From a bacterium (lineage in GTDB: Bacteria; Bacillota; Clostridia; Oscillospirales; Ruminococcaceae), in NCBI GenBank assembly GCA_004561545.1, contig SFVK01000010.1, forward strand, positions 19,830 through 83,829: 64,000 nt of DNA, written 5' to 3'. The translations under genes and the position numbers were made by a program. The notes beneath the pieces are model-generated. The model did no database searches. It saw only the letters and a list, made by a program, of their open reading frames with translations, and had not been told where the DNA came from. This document shows, piece after piece, positions 17,730 through 27,420 of this stretch (within the stretch, counting starts at the first letter, position 1; every line of letters begins with the position of its first letter).

Positions 17730-19655
17730 TTACTCAGCGTCGCCCTCAGCGGCCTCATCAAGGCAGGCCTTCATGGACAGGCTGATGCGCTTACGGTCAA
17801 AGTCCACATTGATGAGCTTGACCTTGACTTCGTCGCCGACCTTCAGAACGTCGGAAACCTTGTTCACACGCTCATTGCTGATCTCGCTGATGTGAACCAG
17901 GCCGTCAACGCCGGGCAGGATGCGGACAAAGGCGCCGAACTTGGTGATGGAGACCACCGGAGCGGTGAACTCAGAGCCGATGGGATAGTTGTTCTTCAGC
18001 TGCTCCCAGGGGTTGTCCTCTTCCTTCTTGAAGCCCAGAGAAACCTTCTGGTTCTCGGGATCGTAGCTCTTGACATAGACCTCGATGGTGTCGCCCACGC
18101 TGACAACCTCAGAGGGATGCTTGATGTTGGACCAGCTCAGCTCGCTGATGTGGCACAGGCCGTCCACACCGCCGATGTCCACAAAGGCGCCGTAGGAGGT
18201 CAGGCTCTTGACCACACCGGTGTACTTCTTGCCAACCTCGACGCTCTGCCAGAACTCTTCGCGCTTGGCCTTGTTCTCCTCAGCGGTCACCTTGTTGATG
18301 CTGCCAACGATCTTGCGGCCGGCGCACTCGGTGATGACCAGCTTGACGTGCTGGCCAACCAGCTTGGTGTAGTCCTCATCACGGCGCATGGTGGCCTGGG
18401 AACGGGGCACAAAGACGCGCACGCCCTTGACGTTGACCACAACGCCGCCCTTGTTGGCCTCCATGACATCGCCTTCCATGACGGTGCCGTTCTCGGCAGC
18501 TTCAGAAACGTCCTTCATGCCCTTCTGGGCCTCAAAACGGACGCGGGACAGGGTATCGACACCCTCCTGGTCATTGGTCTTGACCACAACCAGATCCAGC
18601 TCGTCGTCCACCTTAACAAGGTCTTCCATCTTGGCGTTGGGATCATGGCTCATCTCGCTGAGCTTGACGATACCGGTGTGCTTGGAGCCGTCGATGCCCA
18701 CAACACACTCCGTCGGGGAAACGCTGATGACCTTGGCTTTCACGATCTTACCTGCGTACAAGGGCTTGGCCTCGGATGCCTCCAGCATCTCGGCAAAGCT
18801 CATGTCGTCACGGATTTCTTCACTCATACAGTTAAGTACCTCCTCAATTATAGACGAAGGCGTTGAAGCCCCGGCTGTTACCCCCACCGTCCGGGCACTG
18901 CGGAGCCAATCCCGGTCGAGTTCATCAGCTGTCTCGACATTGACGGCTCTGGTATGCCTGGCGGCGACCTGCAGCAGCTTTTGGGTATTGGAAGAATGAT
19001 GACCACCAATGACAACCATATGGTCGCATTTTTGGCTGAGGTCTTCCGCTTCCTGTTGCCTCGCCCACGTTGCATTACATATTGTATCAAATATTTTTGA
19101 ATTTGTACACTGGTTTTTCAAAAATTCCTTGCAGATTTCCCAGCTTTGCACATTGAAGGTGGTCTGGGCCACCACATAAATGGATTTTTGTTTCTCAAGC
19201 TCCGGGGCGAGTCTTTTCAGCTGCTCCAGATTTGCAAAAATTCTCACTTCTCCCGAAGTATGGCCCACAATTCCCTGAACCTCCGGGTGCGAAGCATCCC
19301 CTGCGACCAGAAGGAGCGCCCCGTTTTCCCCTGCTTCCGCAGCAATCTTATGGATTTTTGTAACGAACGGGCAGGTGGCATCATGAAACGCCAGGCTCCG
19401 TGTGTTGATTTTGTCATAGACCTCCCGGGGGACGCCATGGCTGCGGATCACCACCTCATATCCGTCGGGTACCTGTTCCACCGTGTCACAGGTAACGGCG
19501 CCCCGGCGCTCCAGGTCCTGAACCACCTGGGGGCTGTGGATCAGCGGACCCAGGGTGGCCACCTTGCGGCCTTCCCCCAGCAGCTGGTAGGTCATCTCGA
19601 CCGCGCGGTTCACACCAAAACAGAACCCGGCGGTTTTGGCAAGAATTACCTTCAT
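17730..19655 (-). CDS. ispH: Fusion of HMBPP reductase (IspH) and ribosomal protein S1 domains
   Basis: A 641-residue bifunctional protein. Residues 1-285 are IspH, the last enzyme of the MEP isoprenoid pathway, with the three cluster cysteines in AGFCFGV, ATCPFVTKIH and DTICNATWARQ. Residues 300-635 carry four S1 RNA-binding domains; the last two have canonical GAFVDI and GAFVRI cores. The same fusion is known in many Clostridia. It is in the classic cmk-plsC-ispH/S1 order. It probably supplies the S1-like function, since S1 elsewhere in the genome cannot be assessed. Confidence 0.95.
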   Translation of the reverse strand: MKVILAKTAGFCFGVNRAVEMTYQLLGEGRKVATLGPLIHSPQVVQDLERRGAVTCDTVEQVPDGYEVVIRSHGVPREVYDKINTRSLAFHDATCPFVTKIHKIAAEAGENGALLLVAGDASHPEVQGIVGHTSGEVRIFANLEQLKRLAPELEKQKSIYVVAQTTFNVQSWEICKEFLKNQCTNSKIFDTICNATWARQQEAEDLSQKCDHMVVIGGHHSSNTQKLLQVAARHTRAVNVETADELDRDWLRSARTVGVTAGASTPSSIIEEVLNCMSEEIRDDMSFAEMLEASEAKPLYAGKIVKAKVISVSPTECVVGIDGSKHTGIVKLSEMSHDPNAKMEDLVKVDDELDLVVVKTNDQEGVDTLSRVRFEAQKGMKDVSEAAENGTVMEGDVMEANKGGVVVNVKGVRVFVPRSQATMRRDEDYTKLVGQHVKLVITECAGRKIVGSINKVTAEENKAKREEFWQSVEVGKKYTGVVKSLTSYGAFVDIGGVDGLCHISELSWSNIKHPSEVVSVGDTIEVYVKSYDPENQKVSLGFKKEEDNPWEQLKNNYPIGSEFTAPVVSITKFGAFVRILPGVDGLVHISEISNERVNKVSDVLKVGDEVKVKLINVDFDRKRISLSMKACLDEAAEGDAE

Positions 19656-19690
19656 GGAATTACCTCATTCCGCTGGCACAGGGCCGCGGC

Positions 19691-20314
19691 TCATTGGAAC
19701 TTGTTTTGCTCGTACAGCCGCTCCAGCTCCTCCTTAAGGCGGCTGCGCAGGGCACGCAGCTTGGGGACCGAGCGGCGGGGGTCCTCCACCTTCATTTCGG
19801 CGGCGGGGATGGGGGTGCCAAAACAGATGCGCATCCGGCAGAACAGGTGCATCCGATGGTCGGGGGTGTCATAGATGATGCGGCAGGGCACCATATCGGC
19901 GTCCGCATTGCCGGCGATCAGGAAGGCGCCGCTCTTGAGGGTGCCCAGTTCGCCGGTTTTGCTGCGGGTACCCTCGGGAAAGATGAGAATGGGCGTGCCG
20001 TTTTTGCATTTCTCCGTCACTTGATCGATGGTGCCCATATCGCCCTTGCCCCGGTCGATGGGCACAGCGCCCATGCAGGAGAGGAACCACCCAATGAGAG
20101 GATTGCGGAACAGCTCCTGCTTGGCCAGAATGGTATACCGCTTCCAACTGAAAATGCAGTCCAGAATATAGACGGGGTCCAGGTCCGAGAGATGGTTGGA
20201 GGCAATCACATGGGCGCGGTCTTTGGGGATATTTTCCCGGCCGATGACCTGGATGCGCCAGAGAATGTGAATCAGCGGCCAGACAATGGGCAGCAAAATC
20301 CAATAGAGAAGCAT
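19691..20314 (-). CDS. plsC: 1-acyl-sn-glycerol-3-phosphate acyltransferase
   Basis: A 207-residue lysophosphatidic acid acyltransferase that makes phosphatidic acid at the inner face of the membrane. The NHLSDLDP box (HX4D) and FPEGTRSKTGE are present, with a hydrophobic N-terminus. The ATG at 20314 has GGTGG 8 bases upstream and is preferred over a GTG at 20326. It lies between cmk and ispH-S1. Confidence 0.93.
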   Translation of the reverse strand: MLLYWILLPIVWPLIHILWRIQVIGRENIPKDRAHVIASNHLSDLDPVYILDCIFSWKRYTILAKQELFRNPLIGWFLSCMGAVPIDRGKGDMGTIDQVTEKCKNGTPILIFPEGTRSKTGELGTLKSGAFLIAGNADADMVPCRIIYDTPDHRMHLFCRMRICFGTPIPAAEMKVEDPRRSVPKLRALRSRLKEELERLYEQNKFQ

Positions 20315-20362
20315 AAGCAATACCACCGTTTTCTTTTATTTTGACGTCCTTTTTGGGCTGCG

Positions 20363-21025
20363 TCAGATCCGTTGCTGAATCGTCTGTTTGAGCAGGCGGA
20401 AGCTCTGTTCAAAATCCAGATCGCTGGTGTCAATCCGAACGGCGTCAGGGGCCTGGCGCAGCGGCGCGGCGGCACGGGTGGAGTCCTGCTCGTCCCGACG
20501 CTCAATGTCCGCCAGAACGCCGGCATACTCCACCGCAGCCCCCTTCTCCTTCAGTTCCCTGTAACGCCGGTCTGCCCGGGCCCTGGCGGAGGCGGTCAGG
20601 AAAATCTTGACGGTGGCGTCGGGCAGCACCACGGTTCCGATGTCCCGCCCGTCCATGAGCACATCCCGGCTGCGGGCCAGGGCGCGCTGGGTCTCCAGCA
20701 GAAAAGCGCGCACCGCCGGGTTGGCCGCCACGCCGGAAGCCGCCATGCCGATCTCCTCGGCACGGATGGCGGCGGAAACGTCCTCGCCGTTGAGGAAAAT
20801 GTGCTGGGTCCCCTCCTCCATCGTTATGTCCAGATGAATTTCGGGCAGCAGGGCTTCCACGCCGGGCTGGTCCTTGGGGTCCACCCCATGGCGCACCGCA
20901 TAGAGGCCGATGGCGCGGTACATGGCGCCGGTGTCCACATAGGTATAGCCCAGTTCGGCCGCCAGGCGCTTGGCCATGGTGGATTTTCCCGCGCCGGAAG
21001 GGCCGTCAATGGCAACTGAAATCAT
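20363..21025 (-). CDS. cmk: Cytidylate kinase
   Basis: A 220-residue nucleoside monophosphate kinase that phosphorylates CMP and dCMP. The P-loop GPSGAGKST follows directly after the start, then YVDTGAMYRAIGL and DGRDIGTVVLPDA, all family signatures. AAGGAG lies 9 bases upstream of the ATG at 21025; the frame is open further upstream, but the P-loop position and ribosome site set the start. First gene of the cmk-plsC-ispH/S1 group. Confidence 0.96.
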   Translation of the reverse strand: MISVAIDGPSGAGKSTMAKRLAAELGYTYVDTGAMYRAIGLYAVRHGVDPKDQPGVEALLPEIHLDITMEEGTQHIFLNGEDVSAAIRAEEIGMAASGVAANPAVRAFLLETQRALARSRDVLMDGRDIGTVVLPDATVKIFLTASARARADRRYRELKEKGAAVEYAGVLADIERRDEQDSTRAAAPLRQAPDAVRIDTSDLDFEQSFRLLKQTIQQRI

Positions 21026-21145
21026 AGCAAGGAACTCCTTTTCTTGATCATATCTTTCATCAAGCAGAAATGCGTTCAAATATTGTTGAATCGTTATACA
21101 AAAACACCAAGAACACCCGATTTCCCTCAAAAAAGGAGTGCGCCA

Positions 21146-22363
21146 TCACATGGCACGGACGGCGGCGCGGGCGGTGGACCAGGCAATCTGAAGATTGTAC
21201 CCGCCGGTGCGGGCATCCACATCGAGAACCTCCCCCGCAAAGAAGAGGTTGCGGCAGAGCTTGCTCTCCATGGTTTTGGGGTTCACCTCCCGGGTGTCCA
21301 CGCCGCCCGCCGTGATCACCGCGTGTTCCAGATCCCCCAGCGCCGTGACCGGCACCTGCCAATGCTTGCAGAGCTGCACCAGAGCCAGCTTCTGTTCCCG
21401 GGTGATCTGGGCTGCCCGGGTGGCCGGGTCAACGCCCCACTTTTCCACCGCCACCGGACGCATGGAGCGGGGCAGCAGCTTGTCCAGCGCCCCCTGGGCG
21501 CTGTGACCGCCCAGAGCGGAAAAATCCCGGGTCAGGCGGTCATAGAGGGTTTTGTCATCCAGAGCGGGCTTGAGATCAAACTCACAGATATAATGGTGCT
21601 TGTCAATGTCATCGATATAGGTGGAGGCCGAGAGCACCAGCGGGCCGGAAAGGCCAAAATGGGTGAACAGCGCCTCGCCCTGCTCGGTGAAAAGCGGCTT
21701 GCCGTCCCGCAGCAGCGTAAGCGTCACATTGCGCAGGCTGAGGCCCATCATGCGGCGGCAGGCGGAATCCGGGCTGACCAGGCTGCACAGGCTGGGCTGG
21801 GGCGGCACAATGGCGTGCCCCGCCTGGCGGGCCAGACGATAGCCGGACCCGTCGCTGCCGGTGGCGGGATAACTGGTGCCGCCGGTGGCCACCAGCACCC
21901 GGCAGGCGGGCAGTTCCCTGCCCTCCGCCGTGACGGCGCCGGTACAGGCGCCCTGGGAAATCAGCAGTTTTTTGGCGCTGCCGCGCGCAAACTGAGCGCC
22001 GTCCGCATAGCCGCGCAGTGCGGCCAACACATCGGCGGCGTGGTCGCTTTGGGGAAACACCCGGCGTCCCCGCTCGGTCTTGAGGGGAACGCCCAGCCGC
22101 TCAAAAAGGTCCATGGCCGCCGACGGCGGGAATGCATACAGGCTGGAATAGAGAAATCGGGGGTTATGGCGCACATAGTTGAGGAACTCCCGCGGGTCAC
22201 AGTCATTGGTGACATTGCAGCGGCCCTTACCGGTGATGAGCAGTTTTTGGCCGGGGCCTTTGGGGTTGTGTTCCAGAACGGTGACGGTCATTCCCTGCTC
22301 CAGCGCGGTGCCGGCGGCCATCAGCCCGGCGGCGCCGCCGCCGATGATGAGAAGATCGGTCAT
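21146..22363 (-). CDS. BaiN/HI0933-like NAD(P)/FAD-dependent oxidoreductase
   Basis: A 405-residue flavoprotein with N-terminal Rossmann motif IIGGGAAGLMAAGTAL, the family-specific GKGRCNVTND, and a C-terminal FAD contact TAGGVDTREVNPKTMESK. Members of this family include BaiN of bile-acid-converting Clostridia, but most are of unknown substrate. The start overlaps the stop of the upstream membrane glycosyltransferase-like gene by 4 bases, so it is the last gene of that operon. Confidence 0.9.
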   Translation of the reverse strand: MTDLLIIGGGAAGLMAAGTALEQGMTVTVLEHNPKGPGQKLLITGKGRCNVTNDCDPREFLNYVRHNPRFLYSSLYAFPPSAAMDLFERLGVPLKTERGRRVFPQSDHAADVLAALRGYADGAQFARGSAKKLLISQGACTGAVTAEGRELPACRVLVATGGTSYPATGSDGSGYRLARQAGHAIVPPQPSLCSLVSPDSACRRMMGLSLRNVTLTLLRDGKPLFTEQGEALFTHFGLSGPLVLSASTYIDDIDKHHYICEFDLKPALDDKTLYDRLTRDFSALGGHSAQGALDKLLPRSMRPVAVEKWGVDPATRAAQITREQKLALVQLCKHWQVPVTALGDLEHAVITAGGVDTREVNPKTMESKLCRNLFFAGEVLDVDARTGGYNLQIAWSTARAAVRAM

Positions 22364-24066
22364 CGTGTGGTCTCCTTTTTATGATACAGCACCACCGCGC
22401 AGAACGTGTAGAGCAGCAGCAGCGGGTGGACGGTGGCAAGATACATGGTGGACGTGCCAATGCCAAAGCTGGACACCTCCACAAAGGCAATCATGGCGCA
22501 GCGCAGCGCGGCCATCCCCACAAAGCCGAGAAGCAGCAGCCACGGCACCACCCGGTCCGCCGTGCGCCGGCGCAGCACGCCGGGCAGCGCGCGCAGATGG
22601 AGCACCACGGCCAGAACAAAGCCCGCCGTGAGCGCAGCGGCATAAACAAGGCGGACCCCATCCAGCAGCCGGTAAACCAGCAATTGGAGCGGGCTGTAGT
22701 AGGGGGTATCCTTCCCCGCCTGGGCTGCCCCGTTGAAGGAACAGTGAAGATAGCCGGACCACTGGGCAAAATCCTCCTGCGTTCCGATGGAGCGCAGTTC
22801 CGCATAGTAAGCCGGGCAATCCTGGAAGGTCAGCGACCAGACGGCGCTGACGGCGGCCTCCTTCAGCGTGGGCAGCACATACTGCGCCCGGATGGGCTGG
22901 CTGGTGCCGCTGCGCGGCCCGCTGCGGGTGGGCAGCGTACCGTCCTCGCAGGCGGCGTTGATCTTGTCCGCCACGGTGCGCCAGTAGGTTTCGGCGGTGG
23001 CGGCGGACGCATAGATGCCCTCAAACTGGGCAGCCCGGCGGACAGCCCAGTAGAAGCTGCCCGCGCGGTAATCGTTCCGTTCGGGGTCCCGGAAATCGTT
23101 GCGGAGCTGGGGGTCCTCCTCCAGCCAATATTCCAGGCATTGCAGCTCGGGCACCGCGTCATAGAGCTTCTGGCGGGCGTCGGCGGGCACGCTGAGCAAC
23201 GGGTCCTCCGACGCGGTGGCAACCCGGGTCATGGCGCCCATGGCGTCGGCAAATGCGCCCTCAGAGAAATCCGAGAGGGCAAACACGCCGTAATCATGCT
23301 GATTGAGCCCGCAGAAAATGAGCACACCCGCAGCCAGAAGCCCGTAAGGAATGGCCTGCGCGGCACAGCAGAGCCAGCGCCGTTTGCGCAGGAGCACCAC
23401 AAGAATGACAACGGTGGCAAGGATGGCGAAGGGCAGCAGAAACAGCCCGGCGTCCTCCCGGTTGAGGGTTCCGCAGGCAAGACCCGTTCCGGCCGCCAGC
23501 AGCCAGGGCCACAGCGGCGCCTCTTTGGGGGAATAAAACACCGCCCGCAGCGCCGCCCCCGCAAAGCCCGCAAAGCAGAGCAGACAGAGGGCCGGGAAAA
23601 TATTGTCCCGGTAGACCCGCAGCGTATAGGATGCCCAGGATGAGGGCAGAAACGCCAGCAGCGCGTAAAGGGCCAGCGTCAGACAGCGGCCCCGGGCGGG
23701 GTCCAGCTGGCGCCACAGAGGCTTGAGCGCGTGGGCGGCCAGCAGCGCGGCGGCACACCAGAGCAGCGCGCCGCCCAGCAGGTAAGGAATGTGCAGCAGA
23801 TTGAGCAGCGCCAGCCACACCGGAAAAAACATACTTTTGGAGAGGGTGAGATAGTCATACTCCCCCAGCCACTGTCCGTTGGTGATGGCGTTGGCGGCGC
23901 GGAACATCAGTTCATCGTCCAGCGGTGCGCCGCCCACCCAGGTATAGGCGAGCTGAAAACGGGTCACACCGCAGCGAAGCACCGTCACGGCCAGCACCCA
24001 CAGCCAGAACGCGCGGGCAGAGAGGGCCGGACGGAACCGGTTTTTACGGGAATTGGGAGTTGGCAC
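22360..24066 (-). CDS. Multi-pass membrane protein, glycosyltransferase-like
   Basis: A 568-residue protein with an estimated ten or more transmembrane helices. The early loop GGAPLDDELMFRAANAI has paired Asp residues like the first loop of GT-C glycosyltransferases that use lipid-linked sugars. A soluble segment of about 150 residues lies between helices near the C-terminus. The start codon is GTG with AAGGAGG 11 bases upstream. I cannot assign a family. It lies between a GT87 enzyme and the BaiN-like gene in the glycan operon. Confidence 0.75.
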   Translation of the reverse strand: MPTPNSRKNRFRPALSARAFWLWVLAVTVLRCGVTRFQLAYTWVGGAPLDDELMFRAANAITNGQWLGEYDYLTLSKSMFFPVWLALLNLLHIPYLLGGALLWCAAALLAAHALKPLWRQLDPARGRCLTLALYALLAFLPSSWASYTLRVYRDNIFPALCLLCFAGFAGAALRAVFYSPKEAPLWPWLLAAGTGLACGTLNREDAGLFLLPFAILATVVILVVLLRKRRWLCCAAQAIPYGLLAAGVLIFCGLNQHDYGVFALSDFSEGAFADAMGAMTRVATASEDPLLSVPADARQKLYDAVPELQCLEYWLEEDPQLRNDFRDPERNDYRAGSFYWAVRRAAQFEGIYASAATAETYWRTVADKINAACEDGTLPTRSGPRSGTSQPIRAQYVLPTLKEAAVSAVWSLTFQDCPAYYAELRSIGTQEDFAQWSGYLHCSFNGAAQAGKDTPYYSPLQLLVYRLLDGVRLVYAAALTAGFVLAVVLHLRALPGVLRRRTADRVVPWLLLLGFVGMAALRCAMIAFVEVSSFGIGTSTMYLATVHPLLLLYTFCAVVLYHKKETTR

Positions 24067-24087
24067 GGCAGCCCGGACCTCCTTTTT

Positions 24088-25320
24088 TCAGGAATTGGGT
24101 TGCTGCACTTCTGCCAGGCCGGCAGGGGTGCAGCGTTCTTTGGCGGAACGGAAAACGTAATACAGCGTCGCAAGAATGGCCAGCGTTTCCGCCAGCTTTG
24201 CCCACGGGTACACCGCGTCCCTGGGCAGACCGAGGAGCAGGGTGCAGAGCTTGGGGACCCCGAAGGCGATGACATCCACCAGAAGAATGAGGATGCTGCC
24301 CCAGGCCGGCAGTGTGACACGGCGCAGGCAGAAGATGGCAATGGCGGGCAGCGCCAGAATGATATAATCGTGGCCCTGCTTATAGAACCAGAACACCGAG
24401 ACCACGGCGGTCACAGCATACCCGGTCAGCCAGTCCTGTTCCAGATGATTGCGGAAAATCCACCACGCAGCCACAATCAGCACCGCCAGACCCGCCGCCA
24501 TGTCCAGCACCAGCACCAGCTTGGTGGAGGCGCCGAAGGAAAGCATCCAGTTGAACAGTCCGTAATAGGAAGAACTGTAACTCAGCCCCTGCCGGAGCAT
24601 CTCGGCCGCCAGGGCAATGGGACCTTTTTCCGTGAGGATGGAAGCCAGCAGCCATGCCCCCAGCACGGTGCCCGAGGTGACCCCGATGACCTTCCATCGC
24701 CTGCGGCAGAGCAGCGGAAACAGGAACGGAAAGGCAATCTGGGGTTTGCACATGGCCACCGCCAGCAAAAGACCGGCCACAATCTCATTTTGGTCCAGCA
24801 GACACATGGAAAGCATGACGCAGCAGCAGACGATCCCGCTCTGGTTGCCAAAAAGCACGGCATTGGCCCACATACTGGGAGCAAACACCAGCAGCGCGGC
24901 CAGAACGGCCGTGTAGCGGTCCTGCACACAATGACTGCGCAGAAGGAACCGCGCCAGAAAGAACGCTGTGACCAGCGGAGCAAGAAAGTCCAGCACCAGC
25001 AGATAGACGCAGGCAACCCGGCAGGGCAGAAATCCGGGGTTGATCAGGTTGCCCAGCACATAGGCCCAGGGCACCGTTCCGCCCAGGGAAGCATCCACCC
25101 AGCCGATCTCCTCAATGGGAGGGACCCGGCTTTGCATCACGTCAAAGGGGTCCAGGCCGTGCTGCACATAGGCACACTCCTGCCAGCGCAGGCGGGCATC
25201 CCACAGGTAGAGCCCGTCAAAGACCAGGTATCGGCCCAGATTGGCAACCATGACCACCAGGAAAAACGCCACCGCGAACAGCCGCAGGCGGCGCTGGGTC
25301 AGAGGGCATTGCAGCGGCAT
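24088..25320 (-). CDS. GT87-type (DUF2029) polyprenol-phosphate-sugar glycosyltransferase
   Basis: A 410-residue multi-pass membrane protein. The first loop LYLWDARLRWQECAYVQHGL resembles the catalytic Asp loop of GT87 mannosyltransferases, and MCKPQIAFPFLF matches their KPQ signature. Such enzymes use polyprenyl-phosphate-linked sugars on the outer face. AGGAG lies 11 bases upstream of the ATG. It follows the dolichol-phosphate-mannose-synthase-like GT2 gene, which could make its donor. Confidence 0.82.
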   Translation of the reverse strand: MPLQCPLTQRRLRLFAVAFFLVVMVANLGRYLVFDGLYLWDARLRWQECAYVQHGLDPFDVMQSRVPPIEEIGWVDASLGGTVPWAYVLGNLINPGFLPCRVACVYLLVLDFLAPLVTAFFLARFLLRSHCVQDRYTAVLAALLVFAPSMWANAVLFGNQSGIVCCCVMLSMCLLDQNEIVAGLLLAVAMCKPQIAFPFLFPLLCRRRWKVIGVTSGTVLGAWLLASILTEKGPIALAAEMLRQGLSYSSSYYGLFNWMLSFGASTKLVLVLDMAAGLAVLIVAAWWIFRNHLEQDWLTGYAVTAVVSVFWFYKQGHDYIILALPAIAIFCLRRVTLPAWGSILILLVDVIAFGVPKLCTLLLGLPRDAVYPWAKLAETLAILATLYYVFRSAKERCTPAGLAEVQQPNS

Positions 25321-25359
25321 GGCGGCGGTCTCTCCTTTCTGCTGAGATTTGCGTGGCCG

Positions 25360-26277
25360 CTATTTCTGGATTTTCTCGATGCTCTCAATCAGGTAGCGCT
25401 GCTTTTTGAAGGTCAGGTCCACCAGCAGCGAGAGATATTTGATGATGATGGTCAGCACCGCAAACAGCCCGGCAAAGCCAAGCGTCAGCACGAACATGGT
25501 GGTGGTCCAGCCCTCGATGGGGTGGCCGGTGCAGAAGACGATAAGAGTATAGGCCAGTTCCGCCAGCGCCAGAATCATCATGACAATGGCGATGCCGGCG
25601 CTCAGCCGGAATCCGGCGTCGGTGTACAGCGCAAGGCTGTCCATGGCGAGATTGAAACGGCCCTCGCCATGCTCGGTCAGGCGGCCGTCAAATTCCAGAT
25701 CGGACATTTTGAGGCCGGACGCCGCATAGGCCGCCTTGCGGTAGGGCAGGTTTTCGCTGGAGGCGTGCACCCGGTTGATGGCGCGGCGGCTCACCAGGCG
25801 GAAGGCGTCGGTGCGAAGCTGATACGCCGAGTTGCTGTTGGCATTGAACACGCGGTAGAACATCCGGCTGCTGCCCTTGGTATGCCTGGGACAGACCGAG
25901 ACGATATCGCTGCCCGAGAGGGCCGTGCGGTAGGCATTGACCACCAGGTCCATGGCATAGGGCGCCTCACAGGAATCAAACTCATACACATAATCCCCGA
26001 TGGCGGCGTCGAGACCGGCGTTCATCGCCAGCTCCAACCCCTGGTGAAGGCTCATGTGCAGCACCGTGAGGGGCTTTTCCAGGTCCTTTGCCCACTGGCG
26101 CAGGGCGGGAATTGTGTCGTCGGTGCAGGCGTCATCCACCGCCACCAGTTCATACTGCTCAAAAGTGGCGTCCAGCACAGTGGTGAGCTGACGAAGAAAT
26201 GTCACCGCCCGGGCGCCGTCATTGTGCAGATAAATCACCGCTGAAATAAAATTCTTTTCCTTGTTTGTCGTCGTCAT
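25360..26277 (-). CDS. GT2 glycosyltransferase with membrane anchor (GtrB/DPM1-like)
   Basis: A 305-residue protein. The N-terminal GT-A domain has AVDDACTDDTIPAL and a DSCEAPYAMD region in place of the usual DADLQ, and two C-terminal transmembrane helices follow (near 215-235 and 245-275). The architecture is that of polyprenyl-phosphate glycosyltransferases that load sugar onto undecaprenyl phosphate. The start overlaps the FAD oxidoreductase stop by 4 bases. The altered DXD region makes activity less certain. Confidence 0.85.
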   Translation of the reverse strand: MTTTNKEKNFISAVIYLHNDGARAVTFLRQLTTVLDATFEQYELVAVDDACTDDTIPALRQWAKDLEKPLTVLHMSLHQGLELAMNAGLDAAIGDYVYEFDSCEAPYAMDLVVNAYRTALSGSDIVSVCPRHTKGSSRMFYRVFNANSNSAYQLRTDAFRLVSRRAINRVHASSENLPYRKAAYAASGLKMSDLEFDGRLTEHGEGRFNLAMDSLALYTDAGFRLSAGIAIVMMILALAELAYTLIVFCTGHPIEGWTTTMFVLTLGFAGLFAVLTIIIKYLSLLVDLTFKKQRYLIESIEKIQK

Positions 26278-27389
26278 TTGAGCACCTCATCCAAATCATA
26301 GACGGTATTGATCTTGCCGGAAAGCACGCTCACCAGCATGGGCGAGGTGTTCATCACCCGCACCACGGTGGGGCGGGAATCATCGATCTCACTGGCTTTC
26401 AGGATGGGCTTCATGCTGAACAGGCTGCCGCGGTAGGCAAAGCCGTACTCCTCCCTGAGGTATTTGCGGGCAAGCTGGCTCATGTAGGGCCAGGCGCTTT
26501 TGGGGCGGGCCGGGCACTCGTTGCAGTTGTACAGGCTGCCCGGCCGGCAAAGGCCGCCGCTCTCCTGCTGGCAGGGGAAGGTGGCCACCGGATCATAGCT
26601 TGTCTCATGGGGGGTGAAGGTCACGCTGGTCAGGCTGTGCAGGCCGGTCTGGCCGAAGGGCATCAGGCTGAAAAAGGGACCGTCCATGACGGTGATGCCG
26701 GTATTTTTGAGCCGCTCATCCACGGTGCAGAGGATGATCTCGCACTTTTCATATTTGATGCCAAACGGCGGCAGTCCCAGCATGGCGTGGATGTCGTTGA
26801 CGCCCGCGTAGGTGGCGTTGAGGATGAAGGGCGCCTCGGCAGCAACGTCCCCCGCCCCAACCTGCCAGACATCCCCCACGGCGCGGATGGACTCGGGCCG
26901 GTGATTGTAGAGCACCGTCACGTTGGGCAGCTTTGCCAGCTCTTGTAAGAACCATTCCTTGAGAACCTGGGCGTCATAGGTGTACTCGGTGGTGAGGAAC
27001 GCGCCGTCGCACATACCGGGGTTGAAATAGCGCTCGGGGGCCACATCGTCACAGCGGATGCCTGCGGCACGGCAGAAACGGCGGAATTCCTCGGCGTTGG
27101 TCCAGCTGAAATGGGAGCTGGTGGCATAGATTTGATCAAATTCCTTGTGAAGGCAGAAGTCATAGTCCCGGCAAAAGCGCTCAAAATACCGCGCACTCTT
27201 GATGGCCGTGGAATAGCTGCGGGGATAGTGGTACCCCATATGCACCCGCGCCTGATTGATGTAGGTGGCGCGCATGAAGGGGGCCGGGTCCCGCTCCAGC
27301 ACCAGAACCCGCTGGCCCATGGCACCGCATTTCTGGGCGGCGTAAAGGCCGTAGAGACCGGCGCCAATGATAATTTTGTCCACAGTCAT
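26274..27389 (-). CDS. FAD-dependent oxidoreductase (DAO superfamily) with a four-cysteine motif
   Basis: A 371-residue flavoprotein with the dinucleotide motif IIGAGLYGLYAAQKC and the acidic FAD contact LERD. The middle carries C273-x7-C281-x7-C289-x2-C292, which looks like a zinc or iron-sulfur site and is not normal for the DAO fold. Both neighbours are glycosyltransferases and the gene overlaps the downstream one by 4 bases, so the substrate is probably a nucleotide- or lipid-linked sugar (inference). Confidence 0.82.
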   Translation of the reverse strand: MTVDKIIIGAGLYGLYAAQKCGAMGQRVLVLERDPAPFMRATYINQARVHMGYHYPRSYSTAIKSARYFERFCRDYDFCLHKEFDQIYATSSHFSWTNAEEFRRFCRAAGIRCDDVAPERYFNPGMCDGAFLTTEYTYDAQVLKEWFLQELAKLPNVTVLYNHRPESIRAVGDVWQVGAGDVAAEAPFILNATYAGVNDIHAMLGLPPFGIKYEKCEIILCTVDERLKNTGITVMDGPFFSLMPFGQTGLHSLTSVTFTPHETSYDPVATFPCQQESGGLCRPGSLYNCNECPARPKSAWPYMSQLARKYLREEYGFAYRGSLFSMKPILKASEIDDSRPTVVRVMNTSPMLVSVLSGKINTVYDLDEVLK

Positions 27390-27420
27390 AAGCCGTTGGA
27401 CCTCCGCTCATTTTTATTCT

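Noticed and set aside
23731..26244. An 837-codon plus-strand frame opposite the glycosyltransferases
   Set aside because: It is rich in Gln, His and Gly, without membrane or catalytic motifs, and overlaps three minus-strand genes with good starts and motifs. High GC leaves such frames open by chance.
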